From NCBI RefSeq assembly GCF_000178975.2, contig NC_015064.1, positions 186,001-250,000 on the forward strand: a DNA stretch of 64,000 bases, in the 5' to 3' direction. This document shows positions 51,907 to 59,973 of this stretch, piece after piece (position 1 is the first letter of the stretch; each line of letters begins with the position of its first letter). The notes below the pieces were generated by a model. It saw only the letters and a program-made list of their open reading frames with translations, was not told the origin of the DNA and did no database searches. A program made the translations under genes and the position numbers. This DNA comes from Granulicella tundricola MP5ACTX9. Its GTDB lineage: Bacteria; Acidobacteriota; Terriglobia; Terriglobales; Acidobacteriaceae.

Positions 51907-52539
51907 CTAGTTTGACTGGAAGATGAGGAAATAGTCCTGGCCGTCCTTCTTGGTGAAGTCGTAGTGGGCGATCTCGTGGAAGCCGGCTTCGGTCATCTCC
52001 TGCTCGACGATGTTCTGGTTGAGGCCGTGGTCTGTGCCGGTGCCGTTGCGGTCGATGATGGCGACGCGTGCGCCGGGTTTGAGGGAGGCTCGGAGGCTCT
52101 GCATGAAAGGGATGGGGCGTGCGATCTCGTGATAGACCTTCAGAAGCATGACGGCGTCGGTGGAGGCGGCGGGGAGTTTGGGGTCGTCGGGGGTGCCCAG
52201 GACTTCCTTGATATTGGTGAGGTTCTCTTTGTGGGCGCGCTGGTCTATGAACTTGATGGCTTCGGGGTTGATGTCTTCGGCGTAGACGGTGCCGGTGGGG
52301 CCTACTCTCTTCGCTGCGCGCACGGTGAACCAGCCGGAGCCTGCGCCGATGTCTTCAACGGTTTTTCCCTTGGTGATCTTGAGGAGGGTCATGACGCGGT
52401 CGATTTCGAGCTTCTGGTCGCGGTCGGGGTACTCAAAGATGGAGAGGTCGCCGGCGTAGGGGGTGCTGGTGGGGCGGGGTTGCTGGGCGGTCAGGGGGAG
52501 GGTGAGGGTTGCGGCGGTTAGGATCGCAAGGAGCTTCAT
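51907..52539 (-). CDS. Exported class I SAM-dependent methyltransferase
   Basis: 210 aa from MKLLAILTAATLTLPLTAQQPRP, a clear signal peptide, unusual for a methyltransferase but recurrent in this group of putatively periplasmic SAM enzymes. SAM motif I is VEDIGAGSGWFTVRAAKRVG, then VYAEDINPEAIKFI, DAVMLLKVYHEI and VAIIDRNGTGTDHG. The C-terminal segment DYFLIFQSN closes the fold. An upstream open extension of 57 codons runs into a repeat element and is rejected. The substrate is unknown; SAM availability outside the cytosol makes actual export doubtful. Confidence 0.82.
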   Translation of the reverse strand: MKLLAILTAATLTLPLTAQQPRPTSTPYAGDLSIFEYPDRDQKLEIDRVMTLLKITKGKTVEDIGAGSGWFTVRAAKRVGPTGTVYAEDINPEAIKFIDQRAHKENLTNIKEVLGTPDDPKLPAASTDAVMLLKVYHEIARPIPFMQSLRASLKPGARVAIIDRNGTGTDHGLNQNIVEQEMTEAGFHEIAHYDFTKKDGQDYFLIFQSN

Positions 52540-52594
52540 CTGGGATTGGATGCCGGGGTGACGCAAGGTGTGAGGGCCTTGGGAGTTCTGAAAA

Positions 52595-52712
52595 CCCACG
52601 TCCCAGAATCGGGACATGGGGCACCCAGATGATTGCCGGGTTGGAGGAAAGCGGTCGGCTTTGCCGATGCCCACCCTAACGACGGTAAGACTGTCGTGAG
52701 GATGGGGCACAC
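52595..52712. repeat. Composite intergenic repeat, copy A
   Basis: A 26-bp imperfect palindrome (cccacgtccc...gggacatggg) at 52595-52620, then gtcggctttgccgatg (a short TCGGC/GCCGA hairpin) and a longer hairpin CCCACCCTAACGAC...GTCGTGAGGATGGGG ending about 52708. Three further copies lie within 3 kb, all between genes. Confidence 0.85.
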
Positions 52713-52767
52713 CAGTTGGTGAAATTGGTTGATCCAGACGATGGTGGAATTGTGCATCTGAAGGGGG

Positions 52768-53643
52768 ATGGCATCAAGACTGAGACGGCGTGGGGCGGGT
52801 AAGGACGAGCAGCCTGCTTCTGCGGGGCAGAAACATCTTTCGCGACCTTCGGCGCAGGATATCTATAACCAGGTGGCGAAGAACGCTCGGCAGGAGCTGA
52901 AGCGGTCGAGCGTTTCGCTGGGGATCTCGGGGTTTGCGGGCGGGACGTTCATGGGACTGACGGCGCTGGGGACGGCGATTGCGCTTTCGATGCTGGGTCA
53001 CTCGCCGGGGGCGGTGATGATCTCGCGGATGTTCTATCCGGTCGGGTTCATTGTGGTGATCCTGGGGCGGTCGCAGTTGTTTACGGAGAACACGTTGTAT
53101 CCGGTGGCGCTGATCCTTTCAGAGAAGAAAGAGTTCTGGAATACGCTGCGGCTGTGGGGCGTGGTGCTGCCTGCCAATGTGCTGGGGGCGTTTGCGTTTG
53201 CTTCGCTGGTGTCGCTGACGCCGGCGCTGAATCCGCGGTTCATCGAGGCGCTGACGCAGCTTGGGCTGGATGCGATGGCGAACCCGGCGCAGACGGTGTT
53301 CTGGTCGGGGGTGATGGGTGGGTGGATTATTGCGCTGACGGCGTGGCTGGTGTCGGGGTCGCACTCGATTACGGGGTCCGTGATGATTATCTGGACGCTG
53401 ACGTTCCTGGTGGGGCTGGGGAACTTTGCACACTGTATTGCAACCTCCGGCGAGGTGTTTATTGCGATCCTGACGCATCATGCGCCGTGGATGGCTTATC
53501 CGCACTGGTTCTTTCCGGCCGTGGCGGGGAACATCTGCGGCGGGGTGGGGATGGTGACGCTGCTGGAGTATGGGCAGGTGATCTATGGCGGGGATGGGGA
53601 TGGGGATGATTCTGATGATGCGATGCGGGTGACTCCGGAGTAA
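52768..53643 (+). CDS. Formate/nitrite transporter (FNT) family channel
   Basis: 291 aa with six predicted membrane helices and a hydrophilic N-terminus of about 45 residues, close to the YfdC branch of the FNT family. Motifs: GISGFAGGTFMGLTALG, FYPVGFIVVILGRSQLFTEN (the conserved TEN turn) and NFAHCIATSGEVF containing the central-pore His. FNT channels pass formate, nitrite, hydrosulfide or other small anions. The very acidic C-terminal Gly/Asp stretch (GGDGDGDDSDD) is unusual. AAGGGGG lies immediately before the ATG, so the exact start is uncertain. Confidence 0.92.
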   Translation: MASRLRRRGAGKDEQPASAGQKHLSRPSAQDIYNQVAKNARQELKRSSVSLGISGFAGGTFMGLTALGTAIALSMLGHSPGAVMISRMFYPVGFIVVILGRSQLFTENTLYPVALILSEKKEFWNTLRLWGVVLPANVLGAFAFASLVSLTPALNPRFIEALTQLGLDAMANPAQTVFWSGVMGGWIIALTAWLVSGSHSITGSVMIIWTLTFLVGLGNFAHCIATSGEVFIAILTHHAPWMAYPHWFFPAVAGNICGGVGMVTLLEYGQVIYGGDGDGDDSDDAMRVTPE

Positions 53644-53645
53644 GC

Positions 53646-53739
53646 CTGGAGTGTGGGGTGAGTTAGGGGTTCTGGGAAGGTCGGCTTTGCCGAGGCCCAC
53701 CCTAATCGCGATGAAACCGCGATGAGGATGGGGCACACG
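53646..53739. repeat. Composite intergenic repeat, copy B
   Basis: Contains GCCTGGAGTGTGGGG, TCTGGGAAGGTCGGCTTTGCC and the long hairpin. In this copy the stem core is ATCGCG...CGCGAT where the other copies have ACGAC...GTCGT: both sides changed together. Confidence 0.85.
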
Positions 53740-53777
53740 GTCTTCTTTGGCGTGTATAGGGTTGGTATGCTGGGCTT

Positions 53778-54362
53778 ATGGCGACTACCTTTTCTGGACC
53801 TGCTCCTTCTGATGATGTTCTGGCTCGTGCGCGCAAGATCAAACTGTTTCTGATGGATGTGGATGGGACTCTGACCGATGGGGGGGTGGGGCTGATTTCT
53901 TCGCTGGCTGCTACCGATGGGGCGGAGGCCGTTGTCACGGAGTTGAAGATGTTCAGTGCGCAGGATGGGCAGGGTCTGTCGCTGGCGCACACGATGGGGA
54001 TCAAGACGGGGTTTATTACGGGGCGGCGGTCGCCTGCGGTGGCGCAGCGGGCCAAGGAGTTGAAGGTCAGCTACGTTTGCCTGGGGCAGGGGAACAAGAA
54101 GGCTGCTTATGAGGACTGCATGTTGAAGGCGGGGGTGACGGAGGAGGAGGTCTGCTACCTGGGAGATGATTTGCCGGATATTCCTGTGGCTCGGAGATCC
54201 GGGCTGGGGGTTTGTGTGGGAGATGGGGTGCCGGAGTTGATGGCGGTTTGTCACTATACGACGGGGAAGGGTGGGGGTAAGGGGGCTGCTCGGGAGGTGG
54301 TGGAGTTGATTCTGAAGGCGCAGGGAAGATGGGATGAGGCTGTGCCTTTGGCTTTGGCTTAG
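53778..54362 (+). CDS. kdsC: KdsC-type HAD phosphatase (3-deoxy-D-manno-octulosonate-8-phosphate phosphatase)
   Basis: 194 aa HAD-IIIC phosphatase. DxD nucleophile motif FLMDVDGTLTDGG at about 31-43, the conserved SAQDGQGLSLAHTMGI, motif II GFITGRRSPAV, Lys in QGNKKAAY, motif IV YLGDDLPDIPVARRSG, and the C-terminal GGKGAAREVVELILKAQG loop that completes the tetrameric active site. The family releases phosphate from KDO-8-phosphate for lipopolysaccharide core, or from related 8/9-carbon sugars. No other KDO gene is nearby. About 16 residues longer than usual at the N-terminus, with no Shine-Dalgarno. Confidence 0.92.
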   Translation: MATTFSGPAPSDDVLARARKIKLFLMDVDGTLTDGGVGLISSLAATDGAEAVVTELKMFSAQDGQGLSLAHTMGIKTGFITGRRSPAVAQRAKELKVSYVCLGQGNKKAAYEDCMLKAGVTEEEVCYLGDDLPDIPVARRSGLGVCVGDGVPELMAVCHYTTGKGGGKGAAREVVELILKAQGRWDEAVPLALA

Positions 54363-54387
54363 GCGGCTCCTCAGAGGGTCGTGGAAA

Positions 54388-54528
54388 CCCATGTCCCAGA
54401 ATCGGGACATGGGGCACCCGGTTGTGGTGGCCTGGAGTGTTGGGTGGGTTGGAGGGCTCTGGGAAGGTCGGCTTCGCCGATGCCCACCCTAACGACGATG
54501 AGACCGTCGTGAGGGTGGGGCCCACACG
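54388..54528. repeat. Composite intergenic repeat, copy C
   Basis: The most complete copy: the palindrome CCCATGTCCC-AGAATC-GGGACATGGG (54388-54413), the linker GGCCTGGAGTGTTGGGTGGG, GGTCGGCTTCGCCGATGCCC, and the hairpin with ACGACG...CGTCGT core. Confidence 0.88.
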
Positions 54529-54549
54529 GATATTGTGGTGGGTCCAAGG

Positions 54550-54963
54550 CTACTTTTTGGTGTCTCCGCCTATTTGGACTACGAAGTATCTGGCGGGACC
54601 TTCGCCCATGTTTTTGAGCCGGTGGAGGGTGCCCAGGGCTACGTAGATTGTGCCTCCGGCGGTTACGATTTCGGTTTTGCCGTCGTGCTCGAAGCCGAGG
54701 GTGCCCTCCTGGACCATGATGATCTCTGAGTGCTGGATGACGTGGAGGGGGACGGGCTCGGCGTGGGCGGGCTGCATGGACTCGTGCAGGCCTACGGCTT
54801 CGCCGGAGAGGAGGGTGCCGGAGAGGACGGGGCGGCTTTCTGTGCCGTTGGGGGATTTTTTTGGGGTGAGGTGGTCGTAGGGATAGACGGTGGAGGTGGG
54901 GAGGGTGGCTTGGGCCTGGGCTGCGAGCGGGATCAGGGCTAGGAGGATGGCCGCGAGTTTCAT
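54550..54963 (-). CDS. Exported cupin-domain protein
   Basis: 137 aa from MKLAAILLALIPLAAQAQA, a signal peptide; the 8 codons before it are rejected. A single cupin barrel follows, with PLHVIQHSEIIMVQEGTLGFEHDG as motif 1 and VALGTLHRLKNMGEGPARYFVV as motif 2. Motif 1 has His, His and Glu, and motif 2 one His, so a metal can be bound. Function unknown; similar small periplasmic cupins may bind sugars or act as isomerases. It is bracketed by copies C and D of the intergenic repeat. Confidence 0.85.
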   Translation of the reverse strand: MKLAAILLALIPLAAQAQATLPTSTVYPYDHLTPKKSPNGTESRPVLSGTLLSGEAVGLHESMQPAHAEPVPLHVIQHSEIIMVQEGTLGFEHDGKTEIVTAGGTIYVALGTLHRLKNMGEGPARYFVVQIGGDTKK

Positions 54964-55106
54964 GGGAGTGATGGTACGCCCCTCCACTGACTGATGGGAG
55001 GAGGCTTATCGCAGGGTCGTGAGATGCGAGGTTGCTGGGTAAGAGCAATGGCAGCAAGTGCCAGAGCAAGCAAATGCAACTGCAAGGGCAAAGACTAATA
55101 CGGAGG

Positions 55107-55125
55107 TTCTGAGCTTCGCTCAGAA
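55107..55125. repeat. Short hairpin TTCTGAGC-TTC-GCTCAGAA
   Basis: A perfect 8-bp inverted repeat followed by TGACGGGC. The related sequence GCTGCGGAATGAC at 9714-9726 suggests a small dispersed element. It lies in the 459-bp geneless stretch 54964-55422. Confidence 0.5.
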
Positions 55126-55146
55126 TGACGGGCTAAAACAAACAAC

Positions 55147-55200
55147 GACAAGAGCAACGGCAACGACAAGAGCGACGGCAACGACAAGAGCGACCGCAAC
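55147..55200. repeat. 18-bp tandem repeat, three units
   Basis: Units gacaagagcaacggcaac, gacaagagcgacggcaac and gacaagagcgaccgcaac run without gaps at 55147, 55165 and 55183, differing at one or two positions. The upstream DNA 55040-55146 is built from similar AGCAAG/GGCAA words. Minisatellite-like and not protein-coding as far as I can see. Confidence 0.85.
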
Positions 55201-55259
55201 GTCCGAGGAGGATTTGTGGAGACGGAGAGGACGGCGGTCGTTTGCTGCCGCAAACGATA

Positions 55260-55411
55260 CCCCACCCTGTCCGACGATAAGACCGTCGTCCGAGGATGGG
55301 GCACCCGTCGTGATCGCCTGGTGTGATGGGCGGGGTTGAGGGCTCTGGGAAGGTCGGCTTCGCCGATGCCCACCCTAACGACGGTAAAGCTGTCGTGAGG
55401 ATGGGGCACAC
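55260..55411. repeat. Composite intergenic repeat, copy D (double hairpin)
   Basis: Has two versions of the long hairpin: 55261-55305 (CCCACCCTGTCCGACG...CGTCGTCCGAGGATGGGG) and 55368-55408 (CCCACCCTAACGACGG...GTCGTGAGGATGGGG), joined by the same linker and GGTCGGCTTCGCCGATG block as in copy C. Confidence 0.85.
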
Positions 55412-55422
55412 GGCTTTGTGGG

Positions 55423-58035
55423 CTACTTGGTTTCTTTCAGGGTTAGGGAGGACTTCAGGGGGAGGTTGGCTACTGAATCCCCTACCGAGATGGTGAACTT
55501 GGGGGTGCCGATGGTCCACTTCTTTCCGGCTACGTCGTAGTAGGAGAAGGAACGGGCGTCGAGGGGGATGGTGATGTGTTTGGTCTCGCCGGGGTTGAGT
55601 TCTACGCGCTCGAAGCCCTTGAGCTCGTGGATGGGACGGGCTACCTTGGCTTTGTCCTCGGTGACGTAGAGCTGGGCTACCTCCGCGCCCTTGCGGGAGC
55701 CGGTGTTGGTGACTTCAAAGGTGGCGGTGACGCGGGTTTCCCCGTTCATGTCCTTCTGCTGGACCTTGAGGCCGCCGAACTTGAAGGTGGTGTACGAGAG
55801 GCCGTAGCCGAAGGGGAAGAGCGGCTGGATGTTGTTCTTTTCGTAGCCGCGGTAGCCGACGAAGATGCCTTCCTTATAGGTGACGCGCTTGGTGTCGCCT
55901 TCGGGGTAGTAGGTGTTGAAGGTGGGGTTGTCCTCGGCGCGCTTTTCAAAGGTTGCGGGGAGATGGCCGGAGGGGTTGACGTCTCCGAAGAGGATCTCTG
56001 CGAGGGCCCTGCCGCCCTCCTGGCCGGCGTACCAGGTTTCCAGCAGGCCGGGGACGCGGTCGATCCAGGTGGAGGAGTTTACGTTGCCGCCGGAGGTGAT
56101 GGTGACGATGGTTTTGGGGTTGGCGGCGGAGATCTCGCGGATCATCTCTGCCTGGCCGTAGGGGAGCTCGAAGGTGCGGTCGCCGCCTTCGCTTTCGGAC
56201 TCCTGCTGGAAGCCGGCTTCGATGACGACGACGTCAGCCTTGGCTGCGAGCTGGACTGCGCGGGGGTTGACGATGTTGTTTTGCGGGGCGATGGCGAAGA
56301 TGAGATGGCCGCCGACAGGGCTGACCTGGAACTCCTCCACGATGACCTTGTGGGAGCCGGCGGTGAGGTCCAGCGCGACGTGGGGCTGGAAGGCGCGGAC
56401 GACCTTCCAGTTATCGACGACGAGCTGGCCGTCTACGAAGACGCGGTTGCCGGAGCCTTCGCCGGAGTCTTCGAGGGCGAGGATGTACTTGCCGGCGGTG
56501 GGTGCGTCGTAGAAGCCGGTGAAGCGGTGCGAGACCTGCTTGGGTGGGGTGGAGAAGATCATCGACATGGCGGCTTCGAGGTTATCGAGCAGCATCTTGA
56601 TGTTGAAGCCGTCGAGTGCGATGTGGGGGGTGATGGAGGTGGCGACGGCGGGGCCCTGGAGATCGACGTTGCTGAAGGTTTCAAGGGTGACGCCGGCCTG
56701 TCCGCCGGTGACGGCGGTGGTCATGCGGGTGTCCGAGGAGAGGTGACTGAGGGTGGGGAGGCCGCGGTCGTAGAGGACGTTGACGCCCGGGCCGGCGGCC
56801 TCTACGATGCCCTGGAAGCCGCTGACGGCGGCGAAGGGGACGACACCGGCGCTGCCGCCGCCGACGACCTGGGCGGGATAGGCGTCAGGGCCTACGACGA
56901 GGATGGTTTTGAGGGCGGCCTTGTTGAGGGGGAGGATGTTGCCGGCGTTTTTGAGGAGCACGGCGCCTTCACGGGCGGAGTCGAGCGCGGCGGCCTTGTT
57001 GCGGGCGTCGAGGAAGGAGATGTTGGTGTCGCGCTGGTTGTGGGTGGAATCGAGCCAGCCGTAGGTTTCGGCGGTGGACAGGATGTGGCGGACCTTGTCG
57101 TCGATGACGGCTTCCGGGACCTGGCCGGACTGGACGGCGGCCATGAGGTTGGCCTGGTTCATGAACTTGCCGGTGGGCATCTCGATGTCGAGGCCGCCGT
57201 TGGCTGCGCCGATGGCGTCGTAGGTGGCGTCCCAGTCAGACATGAGGACGCCCTTGAAGCCCCATTCCTTGCGGAGGATGTCGATGTTGAAGTAGGGGTT
57301 CTGGGTGGCGTGCTTGCCGTCGATGAGGTTGTAGGAGTCCATGACGGCAGAGACGTGGCCCTGCTTGACGGCGGCTTCGAAGGCGGGGAGATAGATCTCG
57401 CGGACGGCGCGCTCGTCGATGACGGTGTCTGAATCGTGACGGAGGAACTCCGAGTTGTTGCCGAGGAAGTGCTTGACGGTGGCGGCGACGCCCTGAGCCT
57501 GCATGCCGGTGATGTAGCCGGTGGCGATCTGGCCGGAGAGGAAGGGGTCTTCGCCGAAGTACTCGAAGTTGCGGCCGTTGCGCGGGGAGCGGTAGATGTT
57601 GACGCCGGGGCCGAGCATGAAGTGGACGCCGCGTGCGCGCGCGTCGCGGCCGATGCCTGCGCCGACGCGGACGGCTAGATCACGATCCCAAGAGGCGGCC
57701 AGGTTGATGCCGGCGGCGTAGGTGGTGCTGGGGAAGCCGGAGTTGGAACGGGTGCCGTAGGGGCCGTCGGACATTTCAAGGGCGGGGATGTTGAGGGAGG
57801 GGACGGCCATGGCGGCGAAGCCGGTGCCGCCGATGTAGTCCAGCTTCTGCTGGAGAGTCATCTGGTGGATGAGGGCGTCGACTTTTTGCTGATCGACTTC
57901 ATCCAGGGGATGCGGGGCCTGCGCGTAGGCGGCGGGGAGAGCGAGGAGGGTGGCGGCGAGAGCGAGGGCCTGGACGCGCTTGGTGCGGGTCTGGAATGGG
58001 GCTGGGAAATTGGTCGTACCGTGCTTTAGAAACAT
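55423..58035 (-). CDS. Secreted GH3 beta-glucosidase with PA14 insertion
   Basis: 870 aa. Signal peptide in the first about 38 residues (LALAATLLALPAAYAQ). The GH3 N-terminal barrel has LEMSDGPYGTR, the KHFLGNN motif and the nucleophile Asp in GVLMSDWDATYDA near residue 275. The second domain has VLLKNAGNILPL and the Glu-bearing AGFQQESESEGGDR. A PA14 domain is inserted between (about 480-630; RFTGFYDAPTAGKYILALEDSG), and a fibronectin-III-like domain closes the protein (TFEVTNTGSRKGAEVAQLYV). This is the layout of GH3 beta-glucosidases acting on plant or bacterial oligoglucosides in the periplasm. No regulator is adjacent. Confidence 0.95.
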   Translation of the reverse strand: MFLKHGTTNFPAPFQTRTKRVQALALAATLLALPAAYAQAPHPLDEVDQQKVDALIHQMTLQQKLDYIGGTGFAAMAVPSLNIPALEMSDGPYGTRSNSGFPSTTYAAGINLAASWDRDLAVRVGAGIGRDARARGVHFMLGPGVNIYRSPRNGRNFEYFGEDPFLSGQIATGYITGMQAQGVAATVKHFLGNNSEFLRHDSDTVIDERAVREIYLPAFEAAVKQGHVSAVMDSYNLIDGKHATQNPYFNIDILRKEWGFKGVLMSDWDATYDAIGAANGGLDIEMPTGKFMNQANLMAAVQSGQVPEAVIDDKVRHILSTAETYGWLDSTHNQRDTNISFLDARNKAAALDSAREGAVLLKNAGNILPLNKAALKTILVVGPDAYPAQVVGGGSAGVVPFAAVSGFQGIVEAAGPGVNVLYDRGLPTLSHLSSDTRMTTAVTGGQAGVTLETFSNVDLQGPAVATSITPHIALDGFNIKMLLDNLEAAMSMIFSTPPKQVSHRFTGFYDAPTAGKYILALEDSGEGSGNRVFVDGQLVVDNWKVVRAFQPHVALDLTAGSHKVIVEEFQVSPVGGHLIFAIAPQNNIVNPRAVQLAAKADVVVIEAGFQQESESEGGDRTFELPYGQAEMIREISAANPKTIVTITSGGNVNSSTWIDRVPGLLETWYAGQEGGRALAEILFGDVNPSGHLPATFEKRAEDNPTFNTYYPEGDTKRVTYKEGIFVGYRGYEKNNIQPLFPFGYGLSYTTFKFGGLKVQQKDMNGETRVTATFEVTNTGSRKGAEVAQLYVTEDKAKVARPIHELKGFERVELNPGETKHITIPLDARSFSYYDVAGKKWTIGTPKFTISVGDSVANLPLKSSLTLKETK

Positions 58036-58100
58036 GGGGTTAGGTCCTCTTGGCTAAAGAGGAAATTGTACGCGTGGGAACAGATGGTTGTCGTGGTGGG

Positions 58101-59828
58101 TTAGGGATTTGGTGTTGGTGCAGGTGTTACTGGCGGAGTGGGCGGGGCTGGCGTGGGGATTGAGGCTATGGGGGTCTGTTCCGGGATGGGCTGGCCGAGG
58201 GTGGCGTCGGCGGTGCCGATGCGGCCGGAGGCGGTGACGCGGACGACGAAGCGGGCGCGGACGGCCTTGGCGTCGTGGTCGACCTTGTAGGCGATGATGA
58301 GGGGGCGCTCCAGACGACCGGTGGGGGGCACGTCCGAGGGAGCCTTGGCGATGACGTTCTTGGCGACGACGGAAAGCTGTTTGCCCTTCTTGTCGAAGGT
58401 GGTGACGGCGAGGATGACCTCGGTGTGGCGGGGCTCGGTATCGGTGGCGTAGGTCCAGGCGAGGCCGCGTGCGTCGATGCGGATGCGGTAGGTGTCGGGG
58501 TCGTTGGGGAGGTTCCACATGGTGAGGGGAACGCCGTCGTAGACCATGGTGCTGGAGTCGGCGGAGGCCAGGTCCGCCATGAGGCGGCGGGAGGGGTTGA
58601 GGGGGTTGACGCGGCCGGGGCCACGCTGGAGGTAGTAGCCCTCGCGGGTGTAGACGGTGACGTTGGGCCGGTCGACGGTGACCTTGATCTTGCGGAATTT
58701 CTGGGGGTCGAGTGAGTTGCCGGCGGGGCGGTAGGTGAGGGTGTAGAAGTTGGAGCCGTCCTGGATGGCGGAGCCGATCTCAGCATCGACGTCGTTGCGG
58801 CCGTAGAGGGTGCGTCCGCCGGTGGCCTTGGCGAGTTTGTTGAACTGGTACTCGCCGCCGAAGGGATCGTTGAAGGCGGCGGCGTTGCCGTAGACGCCGG
58901 GGTTCACCTGGAGGCCTGCGGGATCGATGGTGTAGAGGGTGACGCGGGCGTCGCGGAGGACGTTGACGCACTCCTGGACGGCGTTGTTGACGCGGTTTTC
59001 CGTGTCGATGGGCTGGTTGGCGAAGTTGAGTGCGGGGAAGCCGCGGCCGATCCAGATCATGTTCTTGTGGCCGGGGTGGCCGATGACGGCCTCGGCCACG
59101 CGGCGGAGGGTCATGAAGGCGGTGCCGTAGCGCTCGCCGAGCCAGGCGCCCTGATGGACCTGCCAGGGGTAGGCGACGAAGTGATGGTCGAGGGCGGCGA
59201 TGACCTCCTGCTTGTTCTGGGTGTAGTCATGCAGGACGGTGAAGTGCTGGAGATCGACCGCGATGAGCATGGTCGGGGTGTCGAGCTTGTCGGGCTGCTT
59301 TTCCAGGAACTTCTTGAGCGAGTAACGGGCGAAGGCTTCGTCTTCAAAGCGGGTATTGAACTCGTCCAGCAGGATGATGTTGACCGGGGCGCGGGGGGCG
59401 AGGCGGTCGAGATCGGCTGTGGAGTTGATGGTGATGCTGGGGTCGGGCGTGCGGGAGCCGGCTACCTCAAAGTTGAGGATGTTCTCGGGGTCGCCGGCTT
59501 CGGTGACGTGGAAGTCTTCTTTTTTGAGGTCGGTGACGACCTTGCCCTTGGGATCGGTGACGACCATGTCTAGGACGACGAGGCGGGCGTTGTTGCGGAT
59601 GGTGTAGGTGCCGTCGGGATTCTTGACGGGCTGGTTGCCGGGCGCGCCGACCTGGCCGGGAGCGGCTGCGGGTGCCGGGGTGGCGACGGGGGCCTGGATC
59701 TGCTGGCTGGGCGCGGCTGCCGGGGGCGGCGTTTGGGGTGCGGCCTGGGCTTGGAGGGAAGCGAAGGAGGAGGAGAGCGATGCCAGCCCGAGGGCCAGCG
59801 CGTACAGGGAGAGGGAAGACTTGCTCAT
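58101..59828 (-). CDS. VWFA-related acidobacterial-domain protein
   Basis: 575 aa from MSKSSLSLYALALGLASLSSSFASLQAQA, a signal peptide, then a Pro/Ala/Gln linker to about residue 70. The core RLVVLDMVVTDPKGKVVTDLKKEDFHVTE and the following Rossmann-like domain match the VWFA-related family described from Acidobacteria. The metal-ion-dependent adhesion site that normally reads DxSxS is ILLDEFNTRFED here, so metal binding may be altered. The tail is a Pro/Thr-rich repeat (PAPPTPPVTPAPTPNP). Role unknown; the family is thought to be exported and may mediate protein contacts. Confidence 0.85.
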   Translation of the reverse strand: MSKSSLSLYALALGLASLSSSFASLQAQAAPQTPPPAAAPSQQIQAPVATPAPAAAPGQVGAPGNQPVKNPDGTYTIRNNARLVVLDMVVTDPKGKVVTDLKKEDFHVTEAGDPENILNFEVAGSRTPDPSITINSTADLDRLAPRAPVNIILLDEFNTRFEDEAFARYSLKKFLEKQPDKLDTPTMLIAVDLQHFTVLHDYTQNKQEVIAALDHHFVAYPWQVHQGAWLGERYGTAFMTLRRVAEAVIGHPGHKNMIWIGRGFPALNFANQPIDTENRVNNAVQECVNVLRDARVTLYTIDPAGLQVNPGVYGNAAAFNDPFGGEYQFNKLAKATGGRTLYGRNDVDAEIGSAIQDGSNFYTLTYRPAGNSLDPQKFRKIKVTVDRPNVTVYTREGYYLQRGPGRVNPLNPSRRLMADLASADSSTMVYDGVPLTMWNLPNDPDTYRIRIDARGLAWTYATDTEPRHTEVILAVTTFDKKGKQLSVVAKNVIAKAPSDVPPTGRLERPLIIAYKVDHDAKAVRARFVVRVTASGRIGTADATLGQPIPEQTPIASIPTPAPPTPPVTPAPTPNP

Positions 59829-59913
59829 AGGAACTCGCGTCACCTGCAGGTAAGGTACACCGGGCTTCCATGGATGTCATACAGAAAAGCGTGGAGGCCT
59901 CAGGGCAAAGAGA

Positions 59914-59942
59914 AAGGGCGACAGACTATGTCTGTCGCCCTT
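59914..59942 (-). terminator. Rho-independent terminator after the ExeM-type nuclease gene
   Basis: A perfect 12-bp stem (aagggcgacaga / tctgtcgccctt) with a 5-nt loop, followed on the minus strand by CTCTTTGCCC. It lies 31 bp past the stop at 59974. Confidence 0.85.
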
Positions 59943-59973
59943 GTCATAAGCCCCTTGGAGTTGTCAGGGTTAT

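Noticed and set aside
55147..55200. CRISPR array
   Set aside because: The 18-bp units are directly adjacent with no spacers, and no cas gene is present.
55576..57432. A 618-codon plus-strand open frame opposite the GH3 gene
   Set aside because: Shadow of the beta-glucosidase, rich in Gly/Val/Glu/Ala with no motif.
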